Below, one piece after another: positions 1-7,414 of a DNA stretch of 12,187 nt. Made by a program: the position numbers and the translations under genes. Source of the stretch: Deltaproteobacteria bacterium (GTDB lineage: Bacteria; Desulfobacterota; Desulfobulbia; Desulfobulbales; Desulfobulbaceae); contig JAADIK010000113.1 in assembly GCA_013151365.1 (NCBI GenBank), positions 1-12,187 of the forward strand, written 5' to 3'. Position 1 is the first letter of the stretch, and each line of letters begins with the position of its first letter. The notes under the pieces were generated by a model. The model saw nothing but the letters and a program-made list of their open reading frames with translations. It had not been told where the DNA came from and made no database searches.

Positions 1-1
1 T

Positions 2-376
2 CTTAAAAAGAAAATATTGGAGATTTCAGGACAAAAACATCGCGCTCAACATCTTGAGCGTGAAATGTTGATACGTAACTTCAGATTATGGATTAAAGGC
101 GGGCAGGCCTTTATTGATAATGATAAATATATGATTGATGATAAGTTGTGTGTTGATTATTTTATAAGATTCGAAGACCTTGGCGGTGGAATTAAATATG
201 TTTGTGATCAATTGTCCTTGCCATTCGATCTGCAGAGACTCCCTCGGTTGAAAACAAATTCTCGTGATAAAAGAGTTAGCATTAATGATTTTTATGATGA
301 AGAAACGGAAGAGATTGTGCGACAATTATATGAATTTGAAATCAGGACATTTGGTTATTCTTTGCCCGTCAAGTAA
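2..376 (+). CDS. Sulfotransferase-like protein, C-terminal part (5' end outside window)
   Basis: This is the last 124 codons of a gene that begins left of the window. The frame is open back to base 2, and the TTG at 17 is only an internal leucine codon. The visible part looks like the C-terminal end of Sulfotransfer_2-type proteins. It has a short block VDYFIRFEDL, then a stretch with spaced leucines and prolines, then the terminal pattern FYDEE...VRQLYEFEIRTFGY. In that family the end typically reads 'Y...E....v...y..D...FGY'. Such enzymes move sulfate from PAPS to a sugar hydroxyl. The PAPS-binding loops would lie in the missing N-terminal half, so activity cannot be judged here. It is followed after 18 bases by a GT2 gene on the same strand, which suggests a shared operon. 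The DNA is strongly AT-rich compared with the genes after 3228. The family call rests on the C-terminal pattern only. Confidence 0.6.
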   Translation, partial: LKKKILEISGQKHRAQHLEREMLIRNFRLWIKGGQAFIDNDKYMIDDKLCVDYFIRFEDLGGGIKYVCDQLSLPFDLQRLPRLKTNSRDKRVSINDFYDEETEEIVRQLYEFEIRTFGYSLPVK

Positions 377-394
377 AAATCTCAGCTGTGGTTG

Positions 395-1264
395 ATGGCC
401 TTGTTGTTGCATAATCATACCATTCCTAAAATCTCTATTGTTTCTCCTAGTTACAATCAGGGTGTTTTCCTTGAACAGACAATGTTGTCCATTCTGGATC
501 AAGGATACCCAAACCTTGAGTATATTGTTATTGATGGCGGCTCTTCTGATCACAGTCTTGACATTATAAAAAAATATGAAGACAGGTTGGCCTATTGGGT
601 TAGTGAGCAAGATAATGGCCAGTACCATGCTATTAATAAAGGTTTTGGTCATGCTACCGGTGAGATTATGGCCTGGCTGAATTCCGATGACGTGTATTTG
701 CCATGGGCCTTGCAATGTGTCGGAGAAATTTTTTCCAGGTATCCGGAAGTCGAATGGCTGACCTCGTGCTTCCCGATGAGCAGTAATCAGCAAGGAGTTC
801 CGGTCTATTGTCGGGCTGTTGCCGGTGGATTTTCACGAGAAGGTTTTTTGCAAGGCGAAAATTTCGCAGGAGGCGACTGGTATAATAAAGGGTATATTCA
901 GCAAGAGTCCACTTTCTGGCGTCGTGAATTGTGGGAAAAAGCAGGAGGCCGGATAAATGAAAAATTTGCACTTGCTGCCGACTTTGAACTATGGACCCGA
1001 TTTTTTGAATATGCTGATTTGGTGGGAGTTGAAGTGCCGCTCGCTCTTTTCAGGAACCAGCCCGCTCAGAGATCCTCGGTGAATGCGCAGGAGTATATTG
1101 CGGAATGTCACGGTATCCTTAAGCAGCATGGTGGCGGGGTCCCTCATCCTGTAAAAAAATATCTTCAACAAAAGTTTCCGGGTTTTTTTAAAGCTAAGGG
1201 GCGGAAAAGTAATGCCTGCCTTAAGTATCGCGAAGGTGACGGGTGGGTTCTCTGTAATCCGTGA
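395..1264 (+). CDS. GT2 family glycosyltransferase (WfgS-like type), copy 1 of a paralogous pair
   Basis: A 289-residue GT-A-fold inverting glycosyltransferase, probably cytoplasmic, that adds one sugar from a nucleotide-sugar donor. The N-terminus has the GT2 opening PKISIVSPSYNQG (residues 11-23), the nucleotide-binding strand EYIVIDGGSSD (42-52), the AINKGF block (79-84) and the metal-binding DXD-type motif as WLNSDD (94-99). A later block, ALAADFELWTRFF, probably supplies the catalytic acid region. The C-terminal end (KYREGDGWVL) resembles the usual tail of this GT2 subgroup, so the protein looks complete. I prefer ATG at 395 over the TTG at 392. There is no convincing Shine-Dalgarno sequence. 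The gene starts 18 bases after the sulfotransferase fragment. Its first hundred residues closely match the next gene, but the C-terminal halves differ, so the acceptor is probably different. Confidence 0.9.
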   Translation: MALLLHNHTIPKISIVSPSYNQGVFLEQTMLSILDQGYPNLEYIVIDGGSSDHSLDIIKKYEDRLAYWVSEQDNGQYHAINKGFGHATGEIMAWLNSDDVYLPWALQCVGEIFSRYPEVEWLTSCFPMSSNQQGVPVYCRAVAGGFSREGFLQGENFAGGDWYNKGYIQQESTFWRRELWEKAGGRINEKFALAADFELWTRFFEYADLVGVEVPLALFRNQPAQRSSVNAQEYIAECHGILKQHGGGVPHPVKKYLQQKFPGFFKAKGRKSNACLKYREGDGWVLCNP

Positions 1265-1405
1265 GCGTTCGAGAACGGTGCAGATGCAAGGTAGCAACGA
1301 GGTTATCCTGTATCCTGTCAAGCACCAGCTGGCGCATCTTGCTCGTCCTTTGGCGTTCCGGCTGTGTTGGTCTACAATAAACAGAATGAGGACCTCGTAG
1401 AGTTT

Positions 1406-2281
1406 ATGCCTGCCAGCGGATATCCAAAAATTTCTATTGTTACCCCCAGCTACAACCAGGGGATGTATCTTGAAGATACAATCAGTTCAGTGTTGGGGCA
1501 GGGGTATCCTAATCTGGAATATATTGTCATTGATGGCGGTTCTACGGATAATTCCGTGGAGATTATAAAAAAATATGAATCACAACTGACCTATTGGCAA
1601 AGTGAAAAAGACGAAGGTCAGGCCCAGGCAATCAATAAAGGGTTCTCATTGGCTACGGGTGACATCGTTGGCTGGCTGAATTCAGATGATATGTACCTCC
1701 CCGGTACCTTGAATTTTATTGCGGAAACTTTCCGGGACGGATTGCTGGCCACCCCTTCCGTGCTGCTGGGTAACTGTATTTTTTTAAGAGAACGGGAAAA
1801 GATTGTCAAAGCCAATAATGTGAAAGCGGCGGCCGAAAGGCTTGATCTCGAATGGTATGACTACGTCATCCAACCGTCAAGTTTCTGGACCCGGGAGACA
1901 GTGGAGAAGGTCGGGGAGCTCAATGAAAATATGCATTATGCCTTTGACTGGGAGTGGTTTATCAGGAGTGCGAGGATTGGGGTATTATTTCATCCTGTTG
2001 ACCGTTTTTTATCTATCTACCGCGTGCATGATACCAATAAAACAGGCACCGGAGGACAGGCACGACTGCAAGAGATTGCTCAGATCTATTCTCTTTTTCA
2101 TTCAGACGAGGCTGCCAGGGTATTTCTCGACTATAAAGGGGGCAAGTATGTTCCCGGAGTACGAAAATTGTTACGCAGATTCGGGCTTCCTTATATCGTA
2201 AATCCCACCAGGTTGCTTTACCTGCTTTTTTTCAGAAAGAGAATCGCCTGGGAGCAGTTTGATAATCTAAGAAGAATGTAA
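1406..2281 (+). CDS. GT2 family glycosyltransferase (WfgS-like type), copy 2 of a paralogous pair
   Basis: A 291-residue GT2 enzyme with the same architecture as the preceding gene: PKISIVTPSYNQG (residues 7-19), EYIVIDGGSTDNS (38-50), AINKGF (75-80) and the DXD-type WLNSDD (90-95). The C-terminal half carries HYAFDWEWFIR, a probable catalytic-base region. It should add a sugar to the same glycan as its neighbours. I chose ATG 1406 because the conserved domain starts six residues later, as in the paralog. A GTG at 1364 in the same frame would add 14 residues, and the frame is open back to base 1295, so the start is not certain. The 141 bases between the two GT2 genes hold no other gene I can support. 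In-frame stops at 1262 and 1292 separate the two GT2 genes, which are in the same reading frame. It ends nine bases before the next gene. Confidence 0.88.
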   Translation: MPASGYPKISIVTPSYNQGMYLEDTISSVLGQGYPNLEYIVIDGGSTDNSVEIIKKYESQLTYWQSEKDEGQAQAINKGFSLATGDIVGWLNSDDMYLPGTLNFIAETFRDGLLATPSVLLGNCIFLREREKIVKANNVKAAAERLDLEWYDYVIQPSSFWTRETVEKVGELNENMHYAFDWEWFIRSARIGVLFHPVDRFLSIYRVHDTNKTGTGGQARLQEIAQIYSLFHSDEAARVFLDYKGGKYVPGVRKLLRRFGLPYIVNPTRLLYLLFFRKRIAWEQFDNLRRM

Positions 2282-2290
2282 TTTCCCCCT

Positions 2291-3133
2291 ATGCTTTACC
2301 AAGATATATGTCTCGTTTTCTACCGTAAACGTCTTGAACGAAGATTGAAAAAGAAATATGGCTGCGACCGGCCACTCTCCCTCATCATGAACGGGAGAGA
2401 TGTTGGTTTTTTTTCCATGTTCTTTCAGGTGATTGGAGCTGTTCATTTTTGCAAAAAATATAAGCATAATCTTGAGGTCGATTTTGTCGGCGGCCCTTAT
2501 TTTGAAGAAGCTGTCGGCAAAAACTGGTGGGAATATTATTTTTCCAGGAAACGGTTTGATTTTTCCGGAGGCAGGGTCCTGCATGACAGGGTGCTGAACG
2601 AGTGGGAGCAAAAAGATTTTTCTTACTATGGCCGGGCTCTGGCTTCATCGGTTGGTCATGCGCTTGTTGGCGTGGTCGATATCCAGGATGCCGTCCTTGG
2701 CAAAGTTGTTGATTTCAAAAATAAGAACATGGATGGGTACCCGGTGGTTGGTATACATTACCGTGGAACGGATAAGGTGAGCGGCAAGGGCAAAGAATCA
2801 GACCGGGTGCCGTACGAGGACGTATTTGATTATCTTGAAAAAGATAACGGCTGCCTTTTTTTCGTCGCCACTGATGAACAGGCTTTTCTTGACCGGATGG
2901 AAAGTGTTTTCGCCGATAGAGTTATTTCCTACAATGCCCTGAGAAGTAATGGCTCGGCGTCAATACACCGCGGCGGTATTGGTGGGATTTCCAAGTATAA
3001 GGCCGGAGAGGATGCCTTGATTGACTGTCTGCTTCTTGCCAGTTGTAACAAATTAGTGCGGACCGATTCCAACCTTTCCTATGCATGCAGATTTTTTAAT
3101 CCTCGGCAAAAATGCATAATTATGGGAAAATAG
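2291..3133 (+). CDS. GT23/NodZ-like putative fucosyltransferase
   Basis: A 280-residue protein that resembles alpha-1,6-fucosyltransferases of the FUT8/NodZ type, which transfer L-fucose from GDP-fucose. The key sign is VGIHYRGTDKV (residues 153-163), matching the family's donor-binding peptide HxRRTDK. A second sign is the C-terminal block GEDALIDCLLLASCNKLVRTDSNLS (shown by G239-D240 and R257-S263), corresponding to the 'D...L..cd.lv.t.SS' region of that superfamily. A strand FFVATDE (190-196) lies between them, as expected. The first arginine (R158) is kept but the second position is glycine (G159), which is unusual. The start at ATG 2291 follows the previous stop by nine bases, with no clear ribosome binding site. 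No GDP-fucose synthesis gene is in the window. Other GT-B-like O-fucosyltransferase relatives are possible, and the donor sugar is an inference. Confidence 0.72.
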   Translation: MLYQDICLVFYRKRLERRLKKKYGCDRPLSLIMNGRDVGFFSMFFQVIGAVHFCKKYKHNLEVDFVGGPYFEEAVGKNWWEYYFSRKRFDFSGGRVLHDRVLNEWEQKDFSYYGRALASSVGHALVGVVDIQDAVLGKVVDFKNKNMDGYPVVGIHYRGTDKVSGKGKESDRVPYEDVFDYLEKDNGCLFFVATDEQAFLDRMESVFADRVISYNALRSNGSASIHRGGIGGISKYKAGEDALIDCLLLASCNKLVRTDSNLSYACRFFNPRQKCIIMGK

Positions 3134-3162
3134 TAAGTTTGTTCGTACACATTTTTCAGTTT

Positions 3163-3207
3163 GCCCCGGCTTTATAGACCCGGGTGCACTCTGTTTTCAT
3201 TTTTTTG
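3163..3207 (+). terminator. Candidate weak hairpin plus T-rich tract after the first gene block
   Basis: Bases 3163-3169 can pair with 3180-3187 (five G-C pairs, then two more past a one-base bulge at 3185) around a ten-base loop. T-rich DNA follows, including seven or more consecutive T residues ending at 3207, but it starts several bases after the stem. It sits in the 94-base gap between the fucosyltransferase-like gene and the double-GT4 gene, exactly where base composition changes. It may be a poor Rho-independent terminator or chance pairing. Confidence 0.3.
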
Positions 3208-3227
3208 TTACAATAATCTCATTGTTT

Positions 3228-5294
3228 ATGCGAAAACCAATTAAAGTTTTTTTGTTCGGGGTAGAAGGTACGGGCTGGGCGCTTGATGCCGATGTGGCCA
3301 CGACCCTGCGGAGTCTGACCGGGTTATCCGGCCTGGTTTCCCTTGCCCCGCTCAAGGACGCCGATGTCGTTCACTCCGTCTGGGAAGAACCGTTACTCTC
3401 CCTGGACCCCGCGGTGCTGAAGGGCAAGCGGATTATCTGCCATGCCTGTAATGATGTGATGAGGCTGCACGAGGGGGCCTGGATGCTGTTTGCCCGGCAA
3501 ACCATCGGTTTGTGGGTCGGGCAGGCGCAAATGGCTGTCCGTGATCTTAAGGCATTGGGGCTGCGCACGGCGTATATCCCTTATTCCGTCGATACGGAGA
3601 TTTTTACCCCGTCCCTGGCCGGCAACGAGTCGGCTGCAGCGCTTCGCCATCGATTGGGCGTGCCGCCGGAACGTTTTGTCATCAGCAACTTCATGCGTGA
3701 TTCCAGTGCGCAGGATCTCGCCCGGCCCAAGGAGCAAAAGGCGCCGGAGTTGTTTCTCGAGATCGTCAAGGCGCTATGGCAGAGGAATGCTCCCATCCAT
3801 GTCCTGTTGGCGGGGCCCCGCCGACACTGGTTAAAGGATCGTTTAAGGGAAGCGGGGATCGGTTTTACCTTTATCGGCAAGGAGATAACCGGGGATGATA
3901 ACCGGGTCAATATCCTGCCGCCGCAAACAATAAATCAACTCTATCATATCTCCGACCTGCACCTGGTAACAAGCCGTTGGGAAGGGGGGCCCAGGGCGGT
4001 CCTGGAAGCGGCCGCAACCCGGACCGCGGTCTTTTCGACCCGGGTCGGCATTGCTCCGGATATCCTGGAACCGGAATGTATCTTCGAGACCTATGATGAT
4101 GCCGTCATCCGGATCGAGGACCTCATCAAGAGCGGCCGGCCCCACCCGGCAATTGAAGAACACCTTGGGAAAGTTGTACGGTTTCATACCCCGGAAGCCA
4201 ACATCCCGCTGCTGCGGGATTTGTATGAGACCATCGACAGTATCCCCAGCTTCCGGGGTGATGAACGCGATCCGGGCGGAGCCGCACCGGGGAGAAAAAA
4301 GAAGGCGGGGAGCCTGAATCACTGTTTGAGCCGGGTGGCCCCCGTCCTGGGGAGATTGATTTTGAAGAAACCCCCGGCGATGACGATCAGTTTATGGCAT
4401 GAGTTCCATAAGCCGCCCTATGGCGGCGGGAATCAGTTCATGCTGGCCCTCAAGGCGGCCATGACCCGCCGCGGGCTCAAGGTAGTGGTGAATAAACTGA
4501 CCCGGGATGTCGATGTCCATATCTGCAATTCAGCCTGGTTCGATACGGAACTGTTTTCGGCAAAATCAAAAGAGTTCCCGGTGCGGATGATTCATCGAAT
4601 CGACGGTCCGGTCACCTTTTACCGGGGAGAAGGCGCGGATGAGGATGACCGTATCTTTTCTCTGAACAACAAGCTCGCCTCTGCCACCGTGTTTCAATCG
4701 GCCTTTTCCTGCCTCAAGAGCGCCGAGCTTGGTTATAATGCCGTATCTCCGGTTATTATTCACAATGCCGTCGACGAAACCCTGTTTTATCCCGCAGCCC
4801 GGGTCCCTTTTTCGAGTACCGGGAAAATACGACTCATCTCCTCGGCCTGGTCCGACAATCCGCGCAAGGGCGGGCCGTTTTATAAATGGCTGGATGAAAA
4901 CCTTGATTGGGACCGTTTTGAATACACCTTTGTCGGCAGGGTTAAGCAGCGATTCACCCATATCGACCATATCGAAGCCCAAGGGTCGAAGGCCCTGGCG
5001 GATCTGCTGCGCCGACATGATATCTATATCACCGCGAGCCGGCACGAGCCCTGTTCCAACGCCCTGCTGGAGGCGCTGGCCTGCGGCCTGCCCGCTTTAT
5101 ACCGCAATGATGGCGGCAATCCGGAATTGGTGGGCTACGGCGGCCTGCCGTTTACCGACGAGCGGGACGTTTTGCCGCAGCTGGACCGGCTTGTCGCCGG
5201 CTATGATGCCTTTCAGTCGATGATATCAATACGGAGTATGGATGAGATCGCCGGGAGATATATTGAGTTAGCTGATAAAATGATGCGTCGGTAG
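3228..5294 (+). CDS. Double-domain GT4 glycosyltransferase (two GT-B units fused)
   Basis: A 688-residue protein made of two complete retaining GT4 units. Unit 1 (about 1-340) has KVFLFGVEG at the start, IPYSVDTEIF, and the donor-site EX7E motif EGGPRAVLE (E252 and E260) followed by VGIAPDIL. A basic, glycine-rich linker (about 345-370, with RKKK) leads to unit 2. Unit 2 (about 385-688) opens with SLWHEFHKPPYGGGNQF, a glycine-rich acceptor-side loop, has IIHNAVDETLFYP, and ends with EPCSNALLE (E607 and E615) plus GGNPELVG. Both active sites look intact, so the protein may add two sugars in a row. ATG 3228 is preferred over TTG 3222; no ribosome binding site is evident. An in-frame ATG at 4380 lies just at the start of unit 2. 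The next gene starts two bases after the stop. This is the first gene of the GC-rich block. Confidence 0.9.
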   Translation: MRKPIKVFLFGVEGTGWALDADVATTLRSLTGLSGLVSLAPLKDADVVHSVWEEPLLSLDPAVLKGKRIICHACNDVMRLHEGAWMLFARQTIGLWVGQAQMAVRDLKALGLRTAYIPYSVDTEIFTPSLAGNESAAALRHRLGVPPERFVISNFMRDSSAQDLARPKEQKAPELFLEIVKALWQRNAPIHVLLAGPRRHWLKDRLREAGIGFTFIGKEITGDDNRVNILPPQTINQLYHISDLHLVTSRWEGGPRAVLEAAATRTAVFSTRVGIAPDILEPECIFETYDDAVIRIEDLIKSGRPHPAIEEHLGKVVRFHTPEANIPLLRDLYETIDSIPSFRGDERDPGGAAPGRKKKAGSLNHCLSRVAPVLGRLILKKPPAMTISLWHEFHKPPYGGGNQFMLALKAAMTRRGLKVVVNKLTRDVDVHICNSAWFDTELFSAKSKEFPVRMIHRIDGPVTFYRGEGADEDDRIFSLNNKLASATVFQSAFSCLKSAELGYNAVSPVIIHNAVDETLFYPAARVPFSSTGKIRLISSAWSDNPRKGGPFYKWLDENLDWDRFEYTFVGRVKQRFTHIDHIEAQGSKALADLLRRHDIYITASRHEPCSNALLEALACGLPALYRNDGGNPELVGYGGLPFTDERDVLPQLDRLVAGYDAFQSMISIRSMDEIAGRYIELADKMMRR

Positions 5295-5296
5295 AA

Positions 5297-6439
5297 ATGA
5301 AAATAGCCTTTATCTATCTGCCCGGCAGAATCGCCCGTCTTGATGATTCCATCCGGGATGGCTGCCTGAATCGCTTGCGGCCGTATGAGAAACATCATCC
5401 GTCCGAGTTTTTTTACGGTGCCTTCGAGCTGCAGGACCAAGGGCATGATATCGGTATTTTCGAAGTCATCGAACGGCCGCGCCGGAGCGTCCCCAAATTG
5501 TTGGCGGAGATCATAATCCGAAAAAAATATCTTCCCGTGAAAACCTATGTCGGGATTATCGACGCGGTTTATTTTCTGCTGCCCGAATTGCAAAAGTATG
5601 ATGCGGTTGTCGCCACCACCCCGGGAATCGCCTTCTCCTTGGGGATCTGGCAGGCACTGGGTCGATTTGCCCGGCCGATCATTGCCATTCAGTGCGGTAT
5701 TTTGAATTATTCTTTAAACCGGATCAGGGTGTCGCTCACCGGCAAACTCATGAACCGGATGTCGACCCAGCTTTTCGGCATCGGCGAACTCGATGACATA
5801 AAGAAAATTTATCGTGTTGCGCCTGCGCAAATTGAAGTAAACTGTTTCGGTGTTGATACCGATTTCTGGCAACCTGATCAGGCCGAAGCGGATGAGGGCT
5901 ATATCCTGGCCGTCGGCAATGATGCCCTCCGCGACTTCGGCACCCTTATTCAGGCGGCGGCAGGTTTTGCTACCCGGGTTATCATCATAACCAAGCGATC
6001 GATACCTGATCAGCTTCCCGAAAACGTCAAAATTATCCGCAGTGCCTGGAATTCGCAGGAACTGGATGACCTTGCCCTGCGGGATCTTTACCGCAAAGCC
6101 CTGGCCGTCGCTGTTCCCTTAAAGCCAAGCCTGCAACCATCCGGACAAAGTGTCACTCTGCAGGCCATGGCCTGCGGCAAACCGGTTATTTTGACGGAAA
6201 CCCGGGGGTTGTGGGAGACAACGGCCCTGGAGCACGGCCGCAATGTGTTGCTGGTCCCGCCCGGGAACCCGATGGCATGGATTCATACTATACATAAGTT
6301 AAATGAAGATCCCGAGTGGCGGCAAGGTATCGGGGCGGCCGGGCGGGAATATGTCGTTCATAACGGTCTGATCGGTCAGTTCGCGGCGCGGATGGAGCGG
6401 TTGTGCCTGAAAATGAGTAAAAGGGACATGACGGAGTGA
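5297..6439 (+). CDS. GT4 family glycosyltransferase with SGQ...LQAMACG donor motif
   Basis: A 380-residue GT-B-fold enzyme, likely cytoplasmic or membrane-associated. The N-terminal half is the variable acceptor domain (MKIAFIYLPGR, then VVATTPGIAF). The donor domain starts near GVDTDFWQP, continues with YILAVGND and RDF, and has SGQSVTLQAMACGKPVI. Both glutamates of the usual EX7E motif are replaced, by P281 and Q289. This variant is seen in a GT4 subgroup reading 'sGq.tLLqAMA.GkPV', so it does not by itself mean loss of activity. GLWE and LVPPGN near the end fit the same subgroup. The gene starts two bases after the previous stop, which implies translational coupling, and no Shine-Dalgarno sequence is obvious. 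Its stop TGA overlaps the GTG of a possible micro-ORF. Donor and acceptor are unknown. Confidence 0.87.
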   Translation: MKIAFIYLPGRIARLDDSIRDGCLNRLRPYEKHHPSEFFYGAFELQDQGHDIGIFEVIERPRRSVPKLLAEIIIRKKYLPVKTYVGIIDAVYFLLPELQKYDAVVATTPGIAFSLGIWQALGRFARPIIAIQCGILNYSLNRIRVSLTGKLMNRMSTQLFGIGELDDIKKIYRVAPAQIEVNCFGVDTDFWQPDQAEADEGYILAVGNDALRDFGTLIQAAAGFATRVIIITKRSIPDQLPENVKIIRSAWNSQELDDLALRDLYRKALAVAVPLKPSLQPSGQSVTLQAMACGKPVILTETRGLWETTALEHGRNVLLVPPGNPMAWIHTIHKLNEDPEWRQGIGAAGREYVVHNGLIGQFAARMERLCLKMSKRDMTE

Positions 6440-6549
6440 GCAGGGAAGAGGGGGGCAAAGCAAACGCCGCCGCGAGATTAAAAGAAGTTCGGCAACGAGG
6501 ATGGCTAGACGAACATCCGTATCCGGCGGTACCGCTTGATGGTTTGTAA
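6436..6549 (+). CDS. Possible 37-residue micro-ORF coupled to the upstream GT4 gene
   Basis: A small reading frame starts with GTG overlapping the TGA stop of the upstream GT4 gene (GTGA arrangement) and ends with TAA 11 bases inside the methyltransferase gene. AAGGGA at 6421-6426 lies nine bases before the GTG, a better ribosome binding site than most genes here have. The peptide starts MSREEGGK, is charged in its first half (RLKEVRQRGW) and ends HPYPAVPLDGL. I do not recognise it. There is no membrane segment or signal peptide. It fills nearly all of the 99-base gap before the methyltransferase, so it could serve only to couple translation, could be a remnant of a lost gene, or could be chance. 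Confidence 0.3.
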   Translation: MSREEGGKANAAARLKEVRQRGWLDEHPYPAVPLDGL

Positions 6550-7348
6550 TGTGAGACCTGTTTCGTTCAATATAGTTGTGCAATCGTTCTACCAGTCGCT
6601 CAAAATTCAGGATGTCTGGTTGGGGCGGATGGCGTGCCGGGCCATGAAGTGGCGGGGATTTTCTCCGGTTGCGGTCCATCCGAAGCACCTTTTTGATGAA
6701 GATCGTGGCAGCATGCTCCATGAATTGCTGCGACCGGGAATTAATTTTTTAGACCTTGGTTCCGGGGTCGGCTCCGACTGTATTGTTGCCAAGCAGCGCG
6801 GAGCCCGAAAAGTAGTGGGAGTTGAAGGGAGTCAGCACAATATCGATAAGGCCGTCGTCCGTGCCGAAAAAGCCGGGGTCCAGGTTGAATTTATTGCCTG
6901 TGATCTTGAACAGGCGGCTCTGCCGGTTGCGGATAACACCTTCGATATAATCAATTTTTCAAATGTATTAGAGCATTTGAATAACCGGGTGGCCATTTTG
7001 CGAGACTTGAAAAACAAAAAAACAGCAGAGGGGCTGGTTGTTATTTCGATCCCTAATTCAGAAACAGGATGGAAAAAGAAATTAAGGGCCGCGGGGCTCG
7101 ATTCACGGGATGATGAGGATCATAAGGTTGAATATTCAGAACAGTCGATTCAGGAAGAACTTGCCTGCGCCGATCTTCGCATAACTTCAAAATTATACCC
7201 CATTATCCCGAGTTTTCCCTGGAATGGGCTCATCGCCATGAGTGCCGCCGTTTCACCTGCCCTGTACCGGCGGCTGCAAAGGGCCAAGCGACGTTTTGTG
7301 CAGAGAAACCCTCAAGAATCAATCGGCTGGGTCTTTATCGCCAAGTGA
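6539..7348 (+). CDS. Class I SAM-dependent methyltransferase (Methyltransf_11 type)
   Basis: A 269-residue Rossmann-fold methyltransferase using S-adenosylmethionine. Motif I is FLDLGSGVGSD (residues 70-80), the acidic ribose-binding residue is probably E96 in VVGVEGS, the adenine-contact acid is D122 in FIACDLEQA, and motif IV/post-IV is FSNVLEHL (140-147), followed by VVISIPN. About 65 residues precede motif I (including FYQSLKIQDVWLGRMACR), which suggests an extra N-terminal helix region for substrate binding. In this context it likely methylates a sugar hydroxyl or caps a glycan chain, though other substrates cannot be excluded. ATG 6539 is used; a TTG lies just before it. GGCGG at 6525-6529 is a weak ribosome binding site. 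A stop at 6506 in this frame rules out a much longer protein. Confidence 0.88.
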   Translation: MVCNVRPVSFNIVVQSFYQSLKIQDVWLGRMACRAMKWRGFSPVAVHPKHLFDEDRGSMLHELLRPGINFLDLGSGVGSDCIVAKQRGARKVVGVEGSQHNIDKAVVRAEKAGVQVEFIACDLEQAALPVADNTFDIINFSNVLEHLNNRVAILRDLKNKKTAEGLVVISIPNSETGWKKKLRAAGLDSRDDEDHKVEYSEQSIQEELACADLRITSKLYPIIPSFPWNGLIAMSAAVSPALYRRLQRAKRRFVQRNPQESIGWVFIAK

Positions 7349-7414
7349 TTTCCGGCTTGCTTGGCCGTGATCACCTGAGAGCGATATCCACCGAGACCAC
7401 CATTTTTTTCAGTT

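Noticed and set aside
1212..1400. 62-codon plus-strand frame between the two GT2 genes
   Set aside because: It overlaps the end of the first GT2 gene and the start region of the second, has no recognisable motif, and the GT2 gene before it has a natural C-terminal end.
1262..1405. Broken fusion of the two GT2 genes by in-frame stops at 1262 and 1292
   Set aside because: Both genes are in the same frame, but the first ends with a normal GT2 tail and the sequence between shows no domain-like translation, so two separate genes are simpler.
3164..3184. CCCGG/CCGGG hairpin as an operator
   Set aside because: It lacks the symmetry and spacing of a typical operator and sits next to no recognisable promoter; listed only as a weak terminator candidate.
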